Below are positions 42,200 through 55,500 of a DNA stretch of 64,000 nucleotides, piece after piece. Numbering within the stretch: position 1 is the first letter of the stretch; every line of letters starts with the position of its first letter. The notes under the pieces are model-generated. The model saw nothing but the letters and a program-made list of their open reading frames with translations. It made no database searches and was not told the DNA's origin. A program made the position numbers and the translations under genes. The stretch is from Apostichopus japonicus (taxonomy: Eukaryota > Echinodermata > Holothuroidea > Aspidochirotida > Stichopodidae), in NCBI RefSeq assembly GCF_037975245.1, contig NC_092569.1:24659168-24723167 (forward strand), read 5' to 3'.

Positions 42200-45100
42200 G
42201 TAAGTTCGTGCACTTTGAGTGTCATATTTTGTTTGCAAATATGTCAACACCAACCCACAAGCCCAACACCAATTCATGTCCCACGGAGGAGGTTTATCAC
42301 ACTATAGCACGCATGCATAATTTGCATTATGTTAATTTACTACAACTTTACCAATGCCAACACAAATACCTAACAGGCTACTACTATACCGCCCGTAAAT
42401 ATATGCAGTCATCTGTCCCGGACACCAACATCTGCCCCTTTACCAGATTCATAGCCATGAATATATGCATATATATGCATAAATATGCATAAATATGCAT
42501 AAATATGCATATATATGCATATATATGCATATATATGCAAATATATATGCATATATGAATATTCACCAAAACCAATAGCAATACGTACTCCGTACTCTGG
42601 AGGAGGCTCATCGTTCATGTACTCTGTGCATGATACATTGCTAACTCACCGGCAACAATACACCAACAGCATCACTAATATCTATATGCAGTTATACGTT
42701 CATCACCCACCAATGGAACATATGGTCACTCTGACAGATGTTGTTTACCTACTCATAACACTGATGTAGGTCCATCACCCACTCATAACACTAATATAGG
42801 TCCTTCACCCACTCATAACACTAATGTAGGTCCATCACCGACTCACAACACTAATGTTGGTCCATCACCGACTCATAACACTAATGTAGGTCCATCACCG
42901 ACTCATAACACTAATGTTGGTCCATCACCGACTCATAACACTAATGTTGGTCCATCACCGACTCATAACACTAATGTAGGTCCATCACCGACTCATAACA
43001 CTAATGTTGGTCCATCACCGACTCATAACACTAATGTAGGTCCATCACCGACTCATAACACTAATGTTGGTCCATCACCGACTCATAACACTAATGTAGG
43101 TCCATCACCGACTCATAACACTAATGTTGGTCCATCACCGGCTCATAACACTAATGTAGGTCCATCGTCGACTCATAACACTAATGTAGGTCCATCACCT
43201 GAGACCATCATAATGATATATCCGGTAGCATTTTGATACATAACTGTGCTAAACGAATACGCATATTTCTTTCAGGAGACACTGCACAAATTACAATATT
43301 GTTCGATGCATAATTGTAAGATGTAAAAGTGTTATACTATAAAAACCCACTATTCACAACACTTGTAAGAGTACGTTATCAGGATATTGAAAATATGAAA
43401 TAATTAATCGAAAGCGATAAGCTTCACATATGATCAAAATGATTTCCATGAATGATACGTGATTAGGTAAGTGACGCCCTTGAAGTGACCTTGACTTACA
43501 ATACGTAGAATGGAACGTACAACGAACACGTACAGTGACGTCATGAAAACCGTTGAGTGATACGATTTCCAGTGTAAATATATTATCGTTCCACTTGAAA
43601 CAAGGAAAAATCAATATTTGACAGTCACTGTATTTCCTTCAGATGAAATTACTGACTTTAACATTTGTGGACGAGGTGAACAGTTGGATACCAAACTTCG
43701 TTTACTCCTGAAGTTGTATAAATTTATACTTTAAAGTTGGTTTGTCCCTTTGAATCGTTTCACGACTAAATGTAATGTGATGTGATATTTTATACAAAGT
43801 CGGATTCCTTAAATTCAACAATAGAGATCTTCGTGGCTATATAAACTTCTGGTTGGTGACTTCAGCAAGTTGTTAACCAAGGTCGGGCTGTCCAGTCGGC
43901 CAGTTAGGCAGCGCCTGGGAGCCCAGAGCCCTAATGGGCCCAGTAGCCTCCATATTAGTCTAATCAAATAAGATATTTAGCACGATTCGGTGTATAAGTG
44001 TTGTTCCAATTTAGCTTAACTACGTGTGTTGTTTGCATAGGCGTAGGAGGCGGGGAGGTGGTGCTGGTGGGCTGCATCCCCCCCCCCAACCAAATGTTTT
44101 TTTTTGAAAATTCGGTCAATATGCTGAAAATTTGTCGGGCACCTACTGAAGGAAAAATAAATTGCAATGTGTTTTCAATGGTTAAACTTATATTATTGTT
44201 ATCATTATTATTATAACGCCTTCCCGAAAGATTATAACAAATATGGAAGGGTAACAACACGGCAAATGGTTGTATGTAGTTGGCACGCGATGTTATAACC
44301 GATACATGCCTATATGATATGTACATTAACAGTTTAAAATTTGGTTATGTTTTTCGGGCAAGACGTTACAGCCCCCCCCCCACCCCAAATCAAATTGAGC
44401 TCCTACGCCTATGGTTGTTTGTTAAGAGACCTACGTAAACAAATAAATAAAACTCTATACACATGAAAACATAACATACCCATGCTCAGTTACTTTCAAG
44501 CACGTACAGTATCGTAACCCACTTTAGTTACTAATTAATAAAGGGTAGGGGTTGAGGACTCCCTATTTTGTATGATTGGCTATGTTGGGCGTGGGGGGAG
44601 GGAAGGAGGGCAAGGCCTCATCCATCATTTGAAAAAGGAGTGGGTGTAGCCTAGAGCTCGTTTAAACCGACTCCCATTTAGAGTAATCTGAAAACATTTA
44701 GCTCTTGTATTCCGAGCGCCACATTTATCCTATAAATTAGGTTTATAGTTAGCTCTGCACGTATGTTTCTGCTACTAGCCACGTTTCGTGGGGGTTGGGT
44801 TGGAAAAGGGGGCCGATGTACAGCCACCCACTGGTTCCGCTTGACTGTTTTTTGCCCAGATCACCATCAGTCCGTCCCTGTCCTCTTCATAATGTTTACG
44901 TACCCCATTAGTATGCAATGATCAAGCCCGATGGTGATAAGGGTGCGGTGGTTGCAATGCCATGGACCGTTGTCAATATGGGATTAACGGCTGATAATTT
45001 ATGTTCCTATTAATTACGTACAGGTCAACGTTGTCAAATTCAATGTAAAATGCTGGCTTTCGGCTTGTTTGGCTTGACATTATAGGATCGCGTCCTTTCT

Positions 45101-48100
45101 GGCATTAATTCATAATAAAGCATATTATTTATGTGTTATCAAACTGAAATGGCTATTGCGTTATAAACTGTTTATACTATAAAAAATACAACAACAAAAA
45201 CAATTTCAAAGATAAGGTTTAGTTTTTTTATGACAAAAAATGAAGAGGTTTAAATATGCTTTCACATAGTTTGACGATGGATTGTACAAAACATGATAGA
45301 TATTTCTATAAACAAACGATCGTCACTCCCCCCCCCCCCCATCATGACGTCATAATGATGGTTACCGCCCCATCCAGTTGGGATTCAAACCACTGTTAAG
45401 TGGTGTTTGACATTGCGACATGTGCCGGGTATCACACCCACGTGAAAATCACTGCTCTTCGTATTTGTATATTTTGTATATTTATTTGTTTCATCACAAT
45501 TTACAGTGTGACGGGAAGTCTCCTATAAAGCCTGTAAGGCTTAACAAAGTAGGAGACTCCCCAAAAAGAAAAAGAAAGAAAAACTTAAGAATAGAAAAAG
45601 AAAAGTTAATAGTAGCATCTACAATGATGAAATAATCGAATTGACTCTACTTGAAATTAATAATGTTAATAAGCAATCCTAACAATCTTTATAATGATCT
45701 TAATCGCAAACACACACAAGAATAAATCCATCAATAGTGAGAAATAATTACAGTTTGGAGATTCCTTTTGAATACAGAGTAAGAAGGCTTATTCTTAACA
45801 TTATCCTGGAGATTATTCCACGTTTTTATAGCACGAATACGAGGGTTAAAAGAACTTAAAGTACTTCGTTGGGATAAAACATGTGCGTTATTACAATGGC
45901 GTGTTTGATGGTTGTGGATTAGTCTATTACTATATATAAAATCTTTAAAAGCCTCGGGTAGCAATCCATTCCATGCTTTATATGCAAATGTTGCAAGGCT
46001 GGACTCTTATGATATCATTTAGTTTTAATAAATTTAATCTTTTGTATAATGGGGTAGTATGATCACGTGGTGCAGCATGTGATATATGGCGGATAGCTCT
46101 CTTCTGGAGGGCACATAGGTGATTAAGATTTGTAGAATAGGTTCCTGACCAAATAGTCGTGCAATAAGTTAATTGGGGTAAAATCAGAGTTATATAGAGT
46201 GTTCTGAGTATATTTGGAGGTAAATAATGTTTTAATTTGCATATAATACCAGTGTTTCTAGCCACTCTGTTACAGACTGCTGATATGTGATCACGCCACG
46301 AAAGTTTATTGTCTATGTGTACACCCAAGAACTTAGTAGTGTTAACCCGATTAATAATTTTATCATTCATGGTAATATTGTGATCCCATCTGAATGAGTG
46401 ACTAGCATTAAACACCATATAATTAGTATATCTCTGCAGGATTAATACCACCCAAATGTCTGGGAAATACCATGAATTCCAAACAATAATTTTAATATAT
46501 AGATATATATATATATATATGAGTGATTTTATCTACAGTTCTTGTTAGAGCCCCCTAAGGTTTCCCTTAATGTACTATTTATCTGTGTTGATATATTTAT
46601 TTTCTATCTTATTTCCTATCTATGCACACCTGTTGCTGGACATTCCGGAATATTCGCATCATATTACAGATATCAGTTAAATTTATAGCTTTTGATTCAC
46701 GATTTCTGTTTCTCATCCAAGTATACCGTTCCACTTTTACCAGTTTTAGAGGGCTACCTATATATGAACAATCATAGAATAAACTTGACCAGGGACGGGT
46801 TTACCTTTGGGTTAGGGGAGGGGTGGTAGTAGTGGAGGACACGGTGCCCGACATAAACGTGGTTGTCCCAACTGAATGTGACACAACCAAGACAGGTATT
46901 TGTGTTGATACTTTATAATCTAGGTAAGCAGTTATAATGCAGTTTTATGCTCAATGGGGTATAAAAATCTCATTAATGATTTCGATCGATGTTTAAAATT
47001 TGCTATCGTACCTCACAAATAATAACCTAAAATGAAAACGTAACAAAACTAGTCTATTTACAGAGAGTGTTTTTTTTTCTTCACGAAAAGGTCAGTTTTT
47101 CATTTTGTCGTTGTATCTTATTGATGTTGTCTATACCCTTATATTGTGGCCACGTAAATCGGGGCCCTGTGCCCTGGTCCATTTGGTCTAATGGTTAATC
47201 TGACTTTCACTTGACAAAAGAGAAGAACTGACTGATATACCTTTGAACCACTGTCTGGTTATCTCATAAACACATGTTATGTCCATATATTAATATACCA
47301 TTCTTGAAGTATCTATCGTCGTGTACAGTGTGTTACCAATTATTATCGAAAGAAGACCAACTGTATTCCACAACACATTCCCAAGAGTGCTTTAAACAAC
47401 CAACCTTGTAGGACCATGGAACTCAAACACGTACACGTATAATCGAGTACTCTTAGTACGGTACTTATTCCCGTATACTCGTGGTATTGTACTCACACCA
47501 CAAGTATACCGAATCTCTCAAAAAATGTGTTAAGATTATTAATTCTACCACTAAAAGTGGTTTTAATAACCATGAGCGAAAACATCATGAATTACGGAAA
47601 CGAGGCATAGAAATGATAAAAATCGGAAATAATAGGTGGCCATATTTGGGATTTACTAGCATATCATTAAAGGAGAACGTTTTGAACCATTTTAAGAAAA
47701 GCCAGGTAAGATATAGAGCCCGGGCACAAATACAAGCAAACTTTTACATGGTCTCTATCAGCCCCCGTTCCTTTACATCGACACGCTGACCGTTTGTCTG
47801 AGAGGAACACTGCTTGCAGTAATAGTCGTCGCTCCATGAATCAAGTGGATGGGAGATTCAACCCATGTAGTGACATTTACGCTTAAAATCCTTTATAATT
47901 ACACTCCGACCAGAACAAAGCCAGGATGGTATATGCGAATACTCCACGGAATACATTAACATGTATGCATACATTGCAAATGCCGAGTGACGGAAATTCT
48001 AATGGGTTATACTACTGGGCATTTTCATTTTCTTACCATCCCGAAATCTCTGTATCATCAATTCTGACATTTTATCAAATCAATTTAAATATTTTTTTTT

Positions 48101-51100
48101 TGGTCATCACGAGATGTGTTTATCATTTACACAATATTGTCATGGTGTACGCTGAAATAATATTCAAATATTATTAATCAGGTATACAAAAGAGACATTA
48201 TTGTAATTTCAAGCAAATCACAAATTCTGAAAAATATCCATAAATTGCTACGTCAGCGAAGACATGCTATTAGCGTTTTGTTGAGATACGTAAGGTATAT
48301 AAGTAACGATAAATCTTGTGTAGTTTTGGCTGACATTTCATATGGATATTTTGAGTGTTTTAACTTGACCTTATAGAGAGTACAGCCTTCTTTCGTCGGT
48401 TCTTTCATATATATATATCTTCCTGATAATATCCCGGTGCTACATTGTGCAGGGGCCCAATATAAATTGGTATATGTATATTACTACAAGGTTTTGAGAA
48501 ATATTCACCGCCAATGTGGAAACGTTTAAAGTCCCAATTGTCTCCTATCGTTGGGTCATCTTTTGAACTTTGTTTTACAAAATAGGACAGTCAGTTAAAC
48601 CCACGAGGGTATCAAACCTTTATAGAAACGACAAAACAGTAAAGTACAGGCAAAGCAACCATTGATTAATGTCCATGTTTCATATCTTAAAGGGATATTT
48701 TGTTGTCTGACAAGAGAAACGTACTGTTGAACACCTGATACCTCAATATCCTGTTCCTAACTCTAAATATAGTTCAAAATAAAATAAAACTGTTAGCAAA
48801 CTGCTTATACCCCCCCCCCCCCCCATCTTCTTGTCTTCAAAGGCTAACTGACAAGTGGCACTTGTCATTTAGCCTTTGAAGAAGATCCTGCTAGGATCGA
48901 AACGTCAGGCCAACTTACTTTAACACTTTCTAAATATAGTTGTTTGAATGTAAATCTATTTGGTGTAAGCCGAGCCCAGCCTGTTTCTACAAAAAGTGAA
49001 TCGGAGCATAGGTGATCCGTCATTATAGCTGATCTTCAAATGCATTTTTTTCTTGTTGTAATTTTTCATGTTGATTTATCCTTTTTTAGAATCATGATGC
49101 AATTTGGACTATTTGTGTAGCTGCCAATGGTATATCACATGTATTAACTTCTTTGTATCAATTTCAGTTTCTTTACTGTGATTCAGAAGGAATTTAAACA
49201 TGATCAAGAAAAACTAAAATTGTTTTCAGTACGTACTATATTCATGATGGAGCCATTTACTCCCCTGTGACCGCTATACATGCGGATTAATGACGAATTT
49301 GATTTTTGAAATTTGATTAAAAAGTATCACATATTCCCACATAAGATGCTACGAGGACGAGGCGTTTGCCTAAAGATGCAGAATATTTTCCGCTATTCTT
49401 TAACCACCGCAATATCCCTTTAAAGATCATGTGTTTTAACATGTTAGTCAAGGTGTAGCCTACACCTATAGAGAGCATATGTAGGAGATAATTTCTTCGT
49501 GCAACGGACAAGTGGGACTTCGTAGGTATTTGACCTTGACTGTTCTGGGAGATGGATGCTTCAGTTCAACTTTTAATCTCTTCTTGAATTTAACTTGAAA
49601 TAATTACAACTCAGCTTGGGGTGACCAGGTGCGATGGAGAAAAATAACTTTCAAGTATTTGAACACTAACAAATCGAAATATATAACGCATTAGGGTCAT
49701 TGGAAGTGGTAATACTAATATTGGCATTGTGACCACCAGTATATATCTGGTCTATACTATACATCCAAGTGCCATATGGACACACGCCCAGGATGTGGGT
49801 ATAAGTTACTCAATAACAGTGTTGAAGGGTAACATTTCTCAGCATGTTTTACAATGATCATATATATATATATATATATGAGCACTTAAAATAATAAAAG
49901 AAGTCGAATCAAATTAACAGCAATTATCTTTATGCTATTTTGTCAAAATTGTAACGAACAGCTTCCCTAAAGAACAAACAATAAACGGTTCCTTTTGAGA
50001 TAAATCAGATGTGACTAAACACATTATGGTTATATATGCCGTAAAGCCAAAAAAGCACTGTATAGGCCCCTACAGTGGAAGGAACCTTGTTTATAACTAT
50101 ATCTCTAATGTGTGCTGTTGCATTGTTTGGGTTTTGAAAATACAGAAATATATGTGTTTTAGATTGTGTTGAAGTTTATTCAAGCTACAATGAATTGAGG
50201 CTACCATGTTTGACCCCCCCCCCCTCACCCTCTTCATGGTTCCATGTGACTGTTATTTGCGGCGAGACTGCATGGTCCAATGAGTGTGTTACAATATAGT
50301 GACACTCAATGACGTAGTTAAACTCTTGAGTTCTGTTGCAGGCAGATTGGTAGAAGAGGTCAACGGTCAGATCTTCAAAAACTTGTTGATTGACATTCCT
50401 AAACGATATGAAACATATAACAACAGAGCGATTAGAGAGGATAGTTTATTGATGTTTTGGGTATATGCCCTACCATATGTTAAACATAAGATGGCGATTA
50501 CCGTGGAACCCATGTGGTGGTCACTTGTCTCACGTCAACAGAAGGGTGCATGTTGATAGCGTGAGAGGAACACGCATACAGAATCAGCAAAATAAATACA
50601 AATATCTCAAGATGACCCTCAAATTGTTTCGTAACTGGAAAACTCTAAATTAAAGGCATTGAGGACTCGCCCCAAACCATGTGCAGGACTCTGCAAAAAG
50701 TTAAACTTCCGTTGCTTGCAAATGACGTTTTCTTCTTGTCGCTACAAAATGCAGACAGTAATGAAACGTGATACCTTGTTATCTTTTATCTAGACCTGAG
50801 ATGTCCATCGCTGCTATGTACACTGTGTTGTGGGTATTGACCGTAGCTGTATATATCAGCTGTACACTAGTGTCTAATTACCGATGGTAACAAGCTGTGT
50901 GTGTATTTTCTGGGATCGATGGTGGTGTCTAACACTTCTGTTACATCTCATTCGAAACTAGGTCAGATTACCGGCATGAGACGTTTCTTTGTGCGCGAGT
51001 CTTCACACCCTTTAAGGAAAGAAATCTTGACTTCACTTTTGCCACCACCCCCCTTTGATAGAAAAATAAATAAATAAGAGAAATCGTGTCACTATTGTTG

Positions 51101-52476
51101 CACACATTATTGTTTGATATGACCTGGATATGCTTTGTAATTCCATATAATGGGCATGTTACTTTACACAACTGCATAGGCGTAGGAGGCGGACGGGGGG
51201 GGGGGGGCTGCAGCCCCCAATCAAATATTATTGTGAAAGTTCTGGCAATTTGCTGAGAATTTTTCGGGCACCTACTGAAAGAAAAATAAATTGCAATGTG
51301 TTTTTCAATGGTTAAACTGATATTATTATTATCGTTATTATTGTAACGACTTCCCCAAAAATGGTAATTAGACGGCAAATGATTGTATGTAATTGGCATG
51401 CGATGTAATAACCGATGCATGCCTATATGATATGTACATTAGGATGTTGAAAGCGCCCGGAGCGCGCGAAAATTTGTGGTTATATTTTTCGGGCAAGTCG
51501 TTACAGCCCCCCCCCCCCAAAAAAAATCAAGTTGTGCTCCTACGCCTATGCACAACTGTGCAATGTAAACGATCATCTCACGTAGTTATATGTCGTAACC
51601 GAAAACGCCGAAACTTACAACATAGTAAAATGGAATAATATGGAATGCATGTTGCCAATATACTTTCAATGTCAAAACGTTTGGTAAAATTGTAGACGTT
51701 TTAATTATTTCCGCTGACTTAAAGAAAAGGAAACAATTTAAGACGATTTGATTACTTCGCTGTCTGGTCCAACAATTGATTAATGAATACCCCTCCCACA
51801 TGATGTCCTGTGTAATATCTGTGTGAGTAACCTTTGAAGCATTACCCTGCCATACTATCCATAGGTGTGCATTTAACGCCGGGGTCCCTGATTGAACCCG
51901 ACACAGAAAAAGAACAATATATCACCGTTTAGGTTATGGAAATTATTGGTTTACTCTTTGTAGTGCAATAGAACAATGCCATTCGGCAAGGTGTAGTTAT
52001 AAGTACATATATAGTTATGTGAATCTGCAGTACGAAACAGCCAATACAAGCTAAAACAGTTCGGCTTAAAAAGGATCGCGACACTAGTTTGAAATAAGAT
52101 GAAATATGATGAGAGGTGAGATGGGGGGGGGGGGGGGGAGTAGTGCAGGAGCCACAATAACGTCCAATTGGTGATTGAATTTTCACCTGTGCAAATTGTT
52201 GCAGTAAATATTATAAGCCATGCCCTACCTGTGCACCCCCCCCCCCCCGACCCATCCCCGGATTGCCGGCACCCACCCTTCTCTCAGATGTCAGGGATCA
52301 TAGCTTATTTTGTCTCCCTTGTATCAACCAAATATGAAATAAAGTAAACGGACATGTGACAAACTGAGACATGAGAAAGAGAGACACATTTTATTTCATC
52401 AAATCTAAACATCTTGATCGTTCTGATCGTGACACGATTAAATTTACTAGCGTACAATCAATGATCATTTCGATTA

Positions 52477-52524
<48 letters not shown>

Positions 52525-55500
52525 CAGCGTCCATAGCCTAGTGGTTAGGGTGTCCGCGTACAGAGCGGGAGGCCCGTGGTTCGAATCCCGGTGGAGGCTG
52601 AAAGTTTTTTCACTGTTCTTGATTTTCCAACTCATTACGATTTTCATTTATATATATTGCCTTTGTCGTTTACCTCCATTGCATTAACATAAAGTCTGTT
52701 CAAAGTATCTCTTTCGAGATCCGGCTTTAGGAATCACAAATGATTTTCGAGTTGGTTAGCATCATGTTTGATCTCTAGAGTAAGGCAAAATATGTCACCA
52801 AAAACAGAACTAGTATTGTTCGATACAGGTGACAAACGCCTACAGTGGAATTACGACCTTCCTTACCGGTTTCGAACCTCTGGACATACAATCAGCGTCC
52901 ATAGCCTAGTGGTTAGGGTGTCCGCGTACAGAGCGGGAGGCCCGTGGTTCGAATCCCGGTGGAGGCTGAAAGTTTTTTTCACTGTTCTTGATTTTCCAAC
53001 TCATTACGATTTTCATATATATATATATATATATATATACATACAAATACAAACACACATAAATATATATATATATATATAAATATATTCGCATAGATAT
53101 ATATATATATATACATATATATTTATGTGTGTTTGTATTTTTATTTGTATGTATATATATAGAGTAGACATTTACGTTTCTCTTATTCTGCTGCCATTTC
53201 AGATGCTTGTATATTCGAAGGAAATTCTTACGGGCTTGGCGATACGGTCCAAGATAACTGCAACACGTGGTAAGTATTTTCGCCATTATTTGCCTTAATG
53301 TGGAGGAATTCTGAGGTTTTGTTCAGGTTCTAATAAACATTTTAATTCACTCTGTTAAGATGATTATTGAACGTTAGAACGTTAAGAAGACACGGGTCCG
53401 AGAAATGAGCATCACCAGCAACGAATTTGGCAAGATATCCGATCAAATTTACTCTTTTTGATTTGGGCATTTTATCAGATGAAACTATTCTAAAACCCGG
53501 GAAAATTTAGTATTTTCTACAAATAGGCCTATTTTTCATCAAACAATGATGATGTCATCATTCGACGCAGGGTGTAGTTCCATGTATCGTTTGTAATTGT
53601 CTGTCTGTGTGAATGGGACTGTGTGTGCGTTAATGGCATTTAGATTGACAGTTTTCTTAAATCAGCCAAATTTTGTTCTGATTCCCTTTTTTATATAATT
53701 TAGCCATCGATTTATTTACAAAATTTCCCTTCAAAACGGGCTGCCACACAAACAAAAATTTGGGAGGAAAGTGACTAGTCACCCCTCCTCCACCTTCTTC
53801 AAATCGATCATATGATGATGCTGTGCAAATAAGGGAATACTCTGTATACAGACTCCGTGGTTATACTAACGCATGCCTGAATGTGAGGCCAACAGAATCA
53901 CGTCACTACACTATATAGGCAAATATAAATAATACCTACACTATTTAATGTCGTAGTCAAATTTGAAGGGAAAAAAACACTCTCCATAAACGATTGTACG
54001 TAAAGAAATTTCGATCACGGAACCGATCGAAGTGAATATTAATATAGACTTTCATCACGTTATGGAATGCAACGGAGGAACCATGTTTTTAAAAAAGGGA
54101 GGGGGGTTAAAGCCGACTTCCGTGTAGGAGGAGGGGGTCGGTGCCCCCCCCCCACACTCCCATGCAAAAAATAGATGTAAAATGATGCATTATTAGGCTA
54201 TAAATTAAGTCTATAATTACGTGCAAGGTTGTGCTAAATAACTACCTTAAGCTTTCGTAGGTTTTTAAACCGGTGGGGATACAACCCACACACCCTGGAA
54301 TTGGTGGGGGAGGGGGGGGGGGGTATATGGTATACACATATATAGTTTGCGTATGATCCGGAAGTTACATAACGTAGTCTAGTTAGTGATATGAAATATA
54401 AACTGTCGTTTTGCTACCCAAACTCTCACCCAGTTGAAACAATGTTTTCTTTACTGTGGTGTTATTTCCCGCATCCAGAGCACTCGTGTTGTCAGTACGA
54501 GCAGTATGAATATCTTGTTTCTATCAGATCAAGGTATGGAACTGATTGTACTGACAATACCAGTGCTTTGAGAGCATGGTACTGGTGTACAGTTTAGAGA
54601 GGTATTAGCATTAGGAAATTGTCCCAATTGGCTGGAACTCTTCCAACTGTTTTAAATATTCATTTACAGTATAGTCTTTCTAACTTAAAGTAATTTTATA
54701 TATAATGCAATTGTATATTGAATGCATTGACGGGATTAAAACCTTATCATGCTATGATTGTATCAATTAATTTGTATGTTTTGCCAATTTACGGGGTGCC
54801 CATGCAGCAGTCCAGTCGCTGTTGGTTCAAACCACGTTTAACAAAGTAGTTACATCAGAGTGCAAACATACCAATCTTGCACAGTTGACTTGTCAGGGCT
54901 GAGACTCTCGGGGGTCTTCAGGTCAACTTTATAAGGGAGGTCATATTTGATAAAAAAGTGCATACCCCTTGGAACGCAGGATAAGAGGGTCTAAATTACG
55001 TTACCACAAACATGCGTCTTGCGAAATGTTGAATGAAGAATATATGCGCGAAGTTTCAATTTCAAGTTGAGTACAAAGGCATAATGTCACGTGCGCTTAG
55101 ATTGGAAGCGCAAAAAAAAGAGAGTATTTTTGTTGTAACATTCAACCTCCATTTATACAAACAAAATGTTTATTTTTAGTCTCATGTGGTGAAATAATTT
55201 TACAACAACGCATCTTTGATCACTGTCATTGTCATAAAATTGAAAAATGTTTAAGGTTTTGGAATGAACTTATCGTGACGCCAGTCACATGAAACAATGT
55301 ACTTTCAACGAGTTATTATCTTAGTTATTATCTTGAGTTATTTCAATAAATTGTTAATAATTGGAACAATACCGTTCGAGGGAAGTGACCCGAAAGCTTA
55401 TCATATGAAATTATACGTCGATGCACTTTTTCTCTCATGGTCACAGAAAATGTTTTCTTTACAACCAAAATAAAACATACATTCCTGTAGCTTTTATTTG

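Noticed and set aside
42200-42492. Read-through extension of TINAGL exon 1 as a 182-codon protein
   Set aside because: A strong GTAAGT donor at 42200 joins in phase to a family-matching exon; the extension has no family similarity and ends in a microsatellite.
42751-43200. CRISPR-like array
   Set aside because: Units are contiguous 30-bp repeats without unique spacers, and the context is an animal genome.
46796-47183. Possible MITE bounded by CAGGGACGGG and GTGCCCTG
   Set aside because: The ends match for only a few bases and the flanks (AACTTGAC and GTCCATTT) show no target duplication.
47170-47250. tRNA-like segment with TGGTCTAATGGTTA
   Set aside because: It has an A-box-like string only; no B box or stems were found.
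47481-47789. 102-codon + strand frame rich in Lys/Arg
   Set aside because: No domain, homologous motif, splice context or neighbouring gene supports it.
52527-52598. Functional tRNA gene
   Set aside because: The head folds as a tRNA, but the anticodon would be ACA, one acceptor pair and one T-stem pair are broken, and an identical second copy shares a SINE body.
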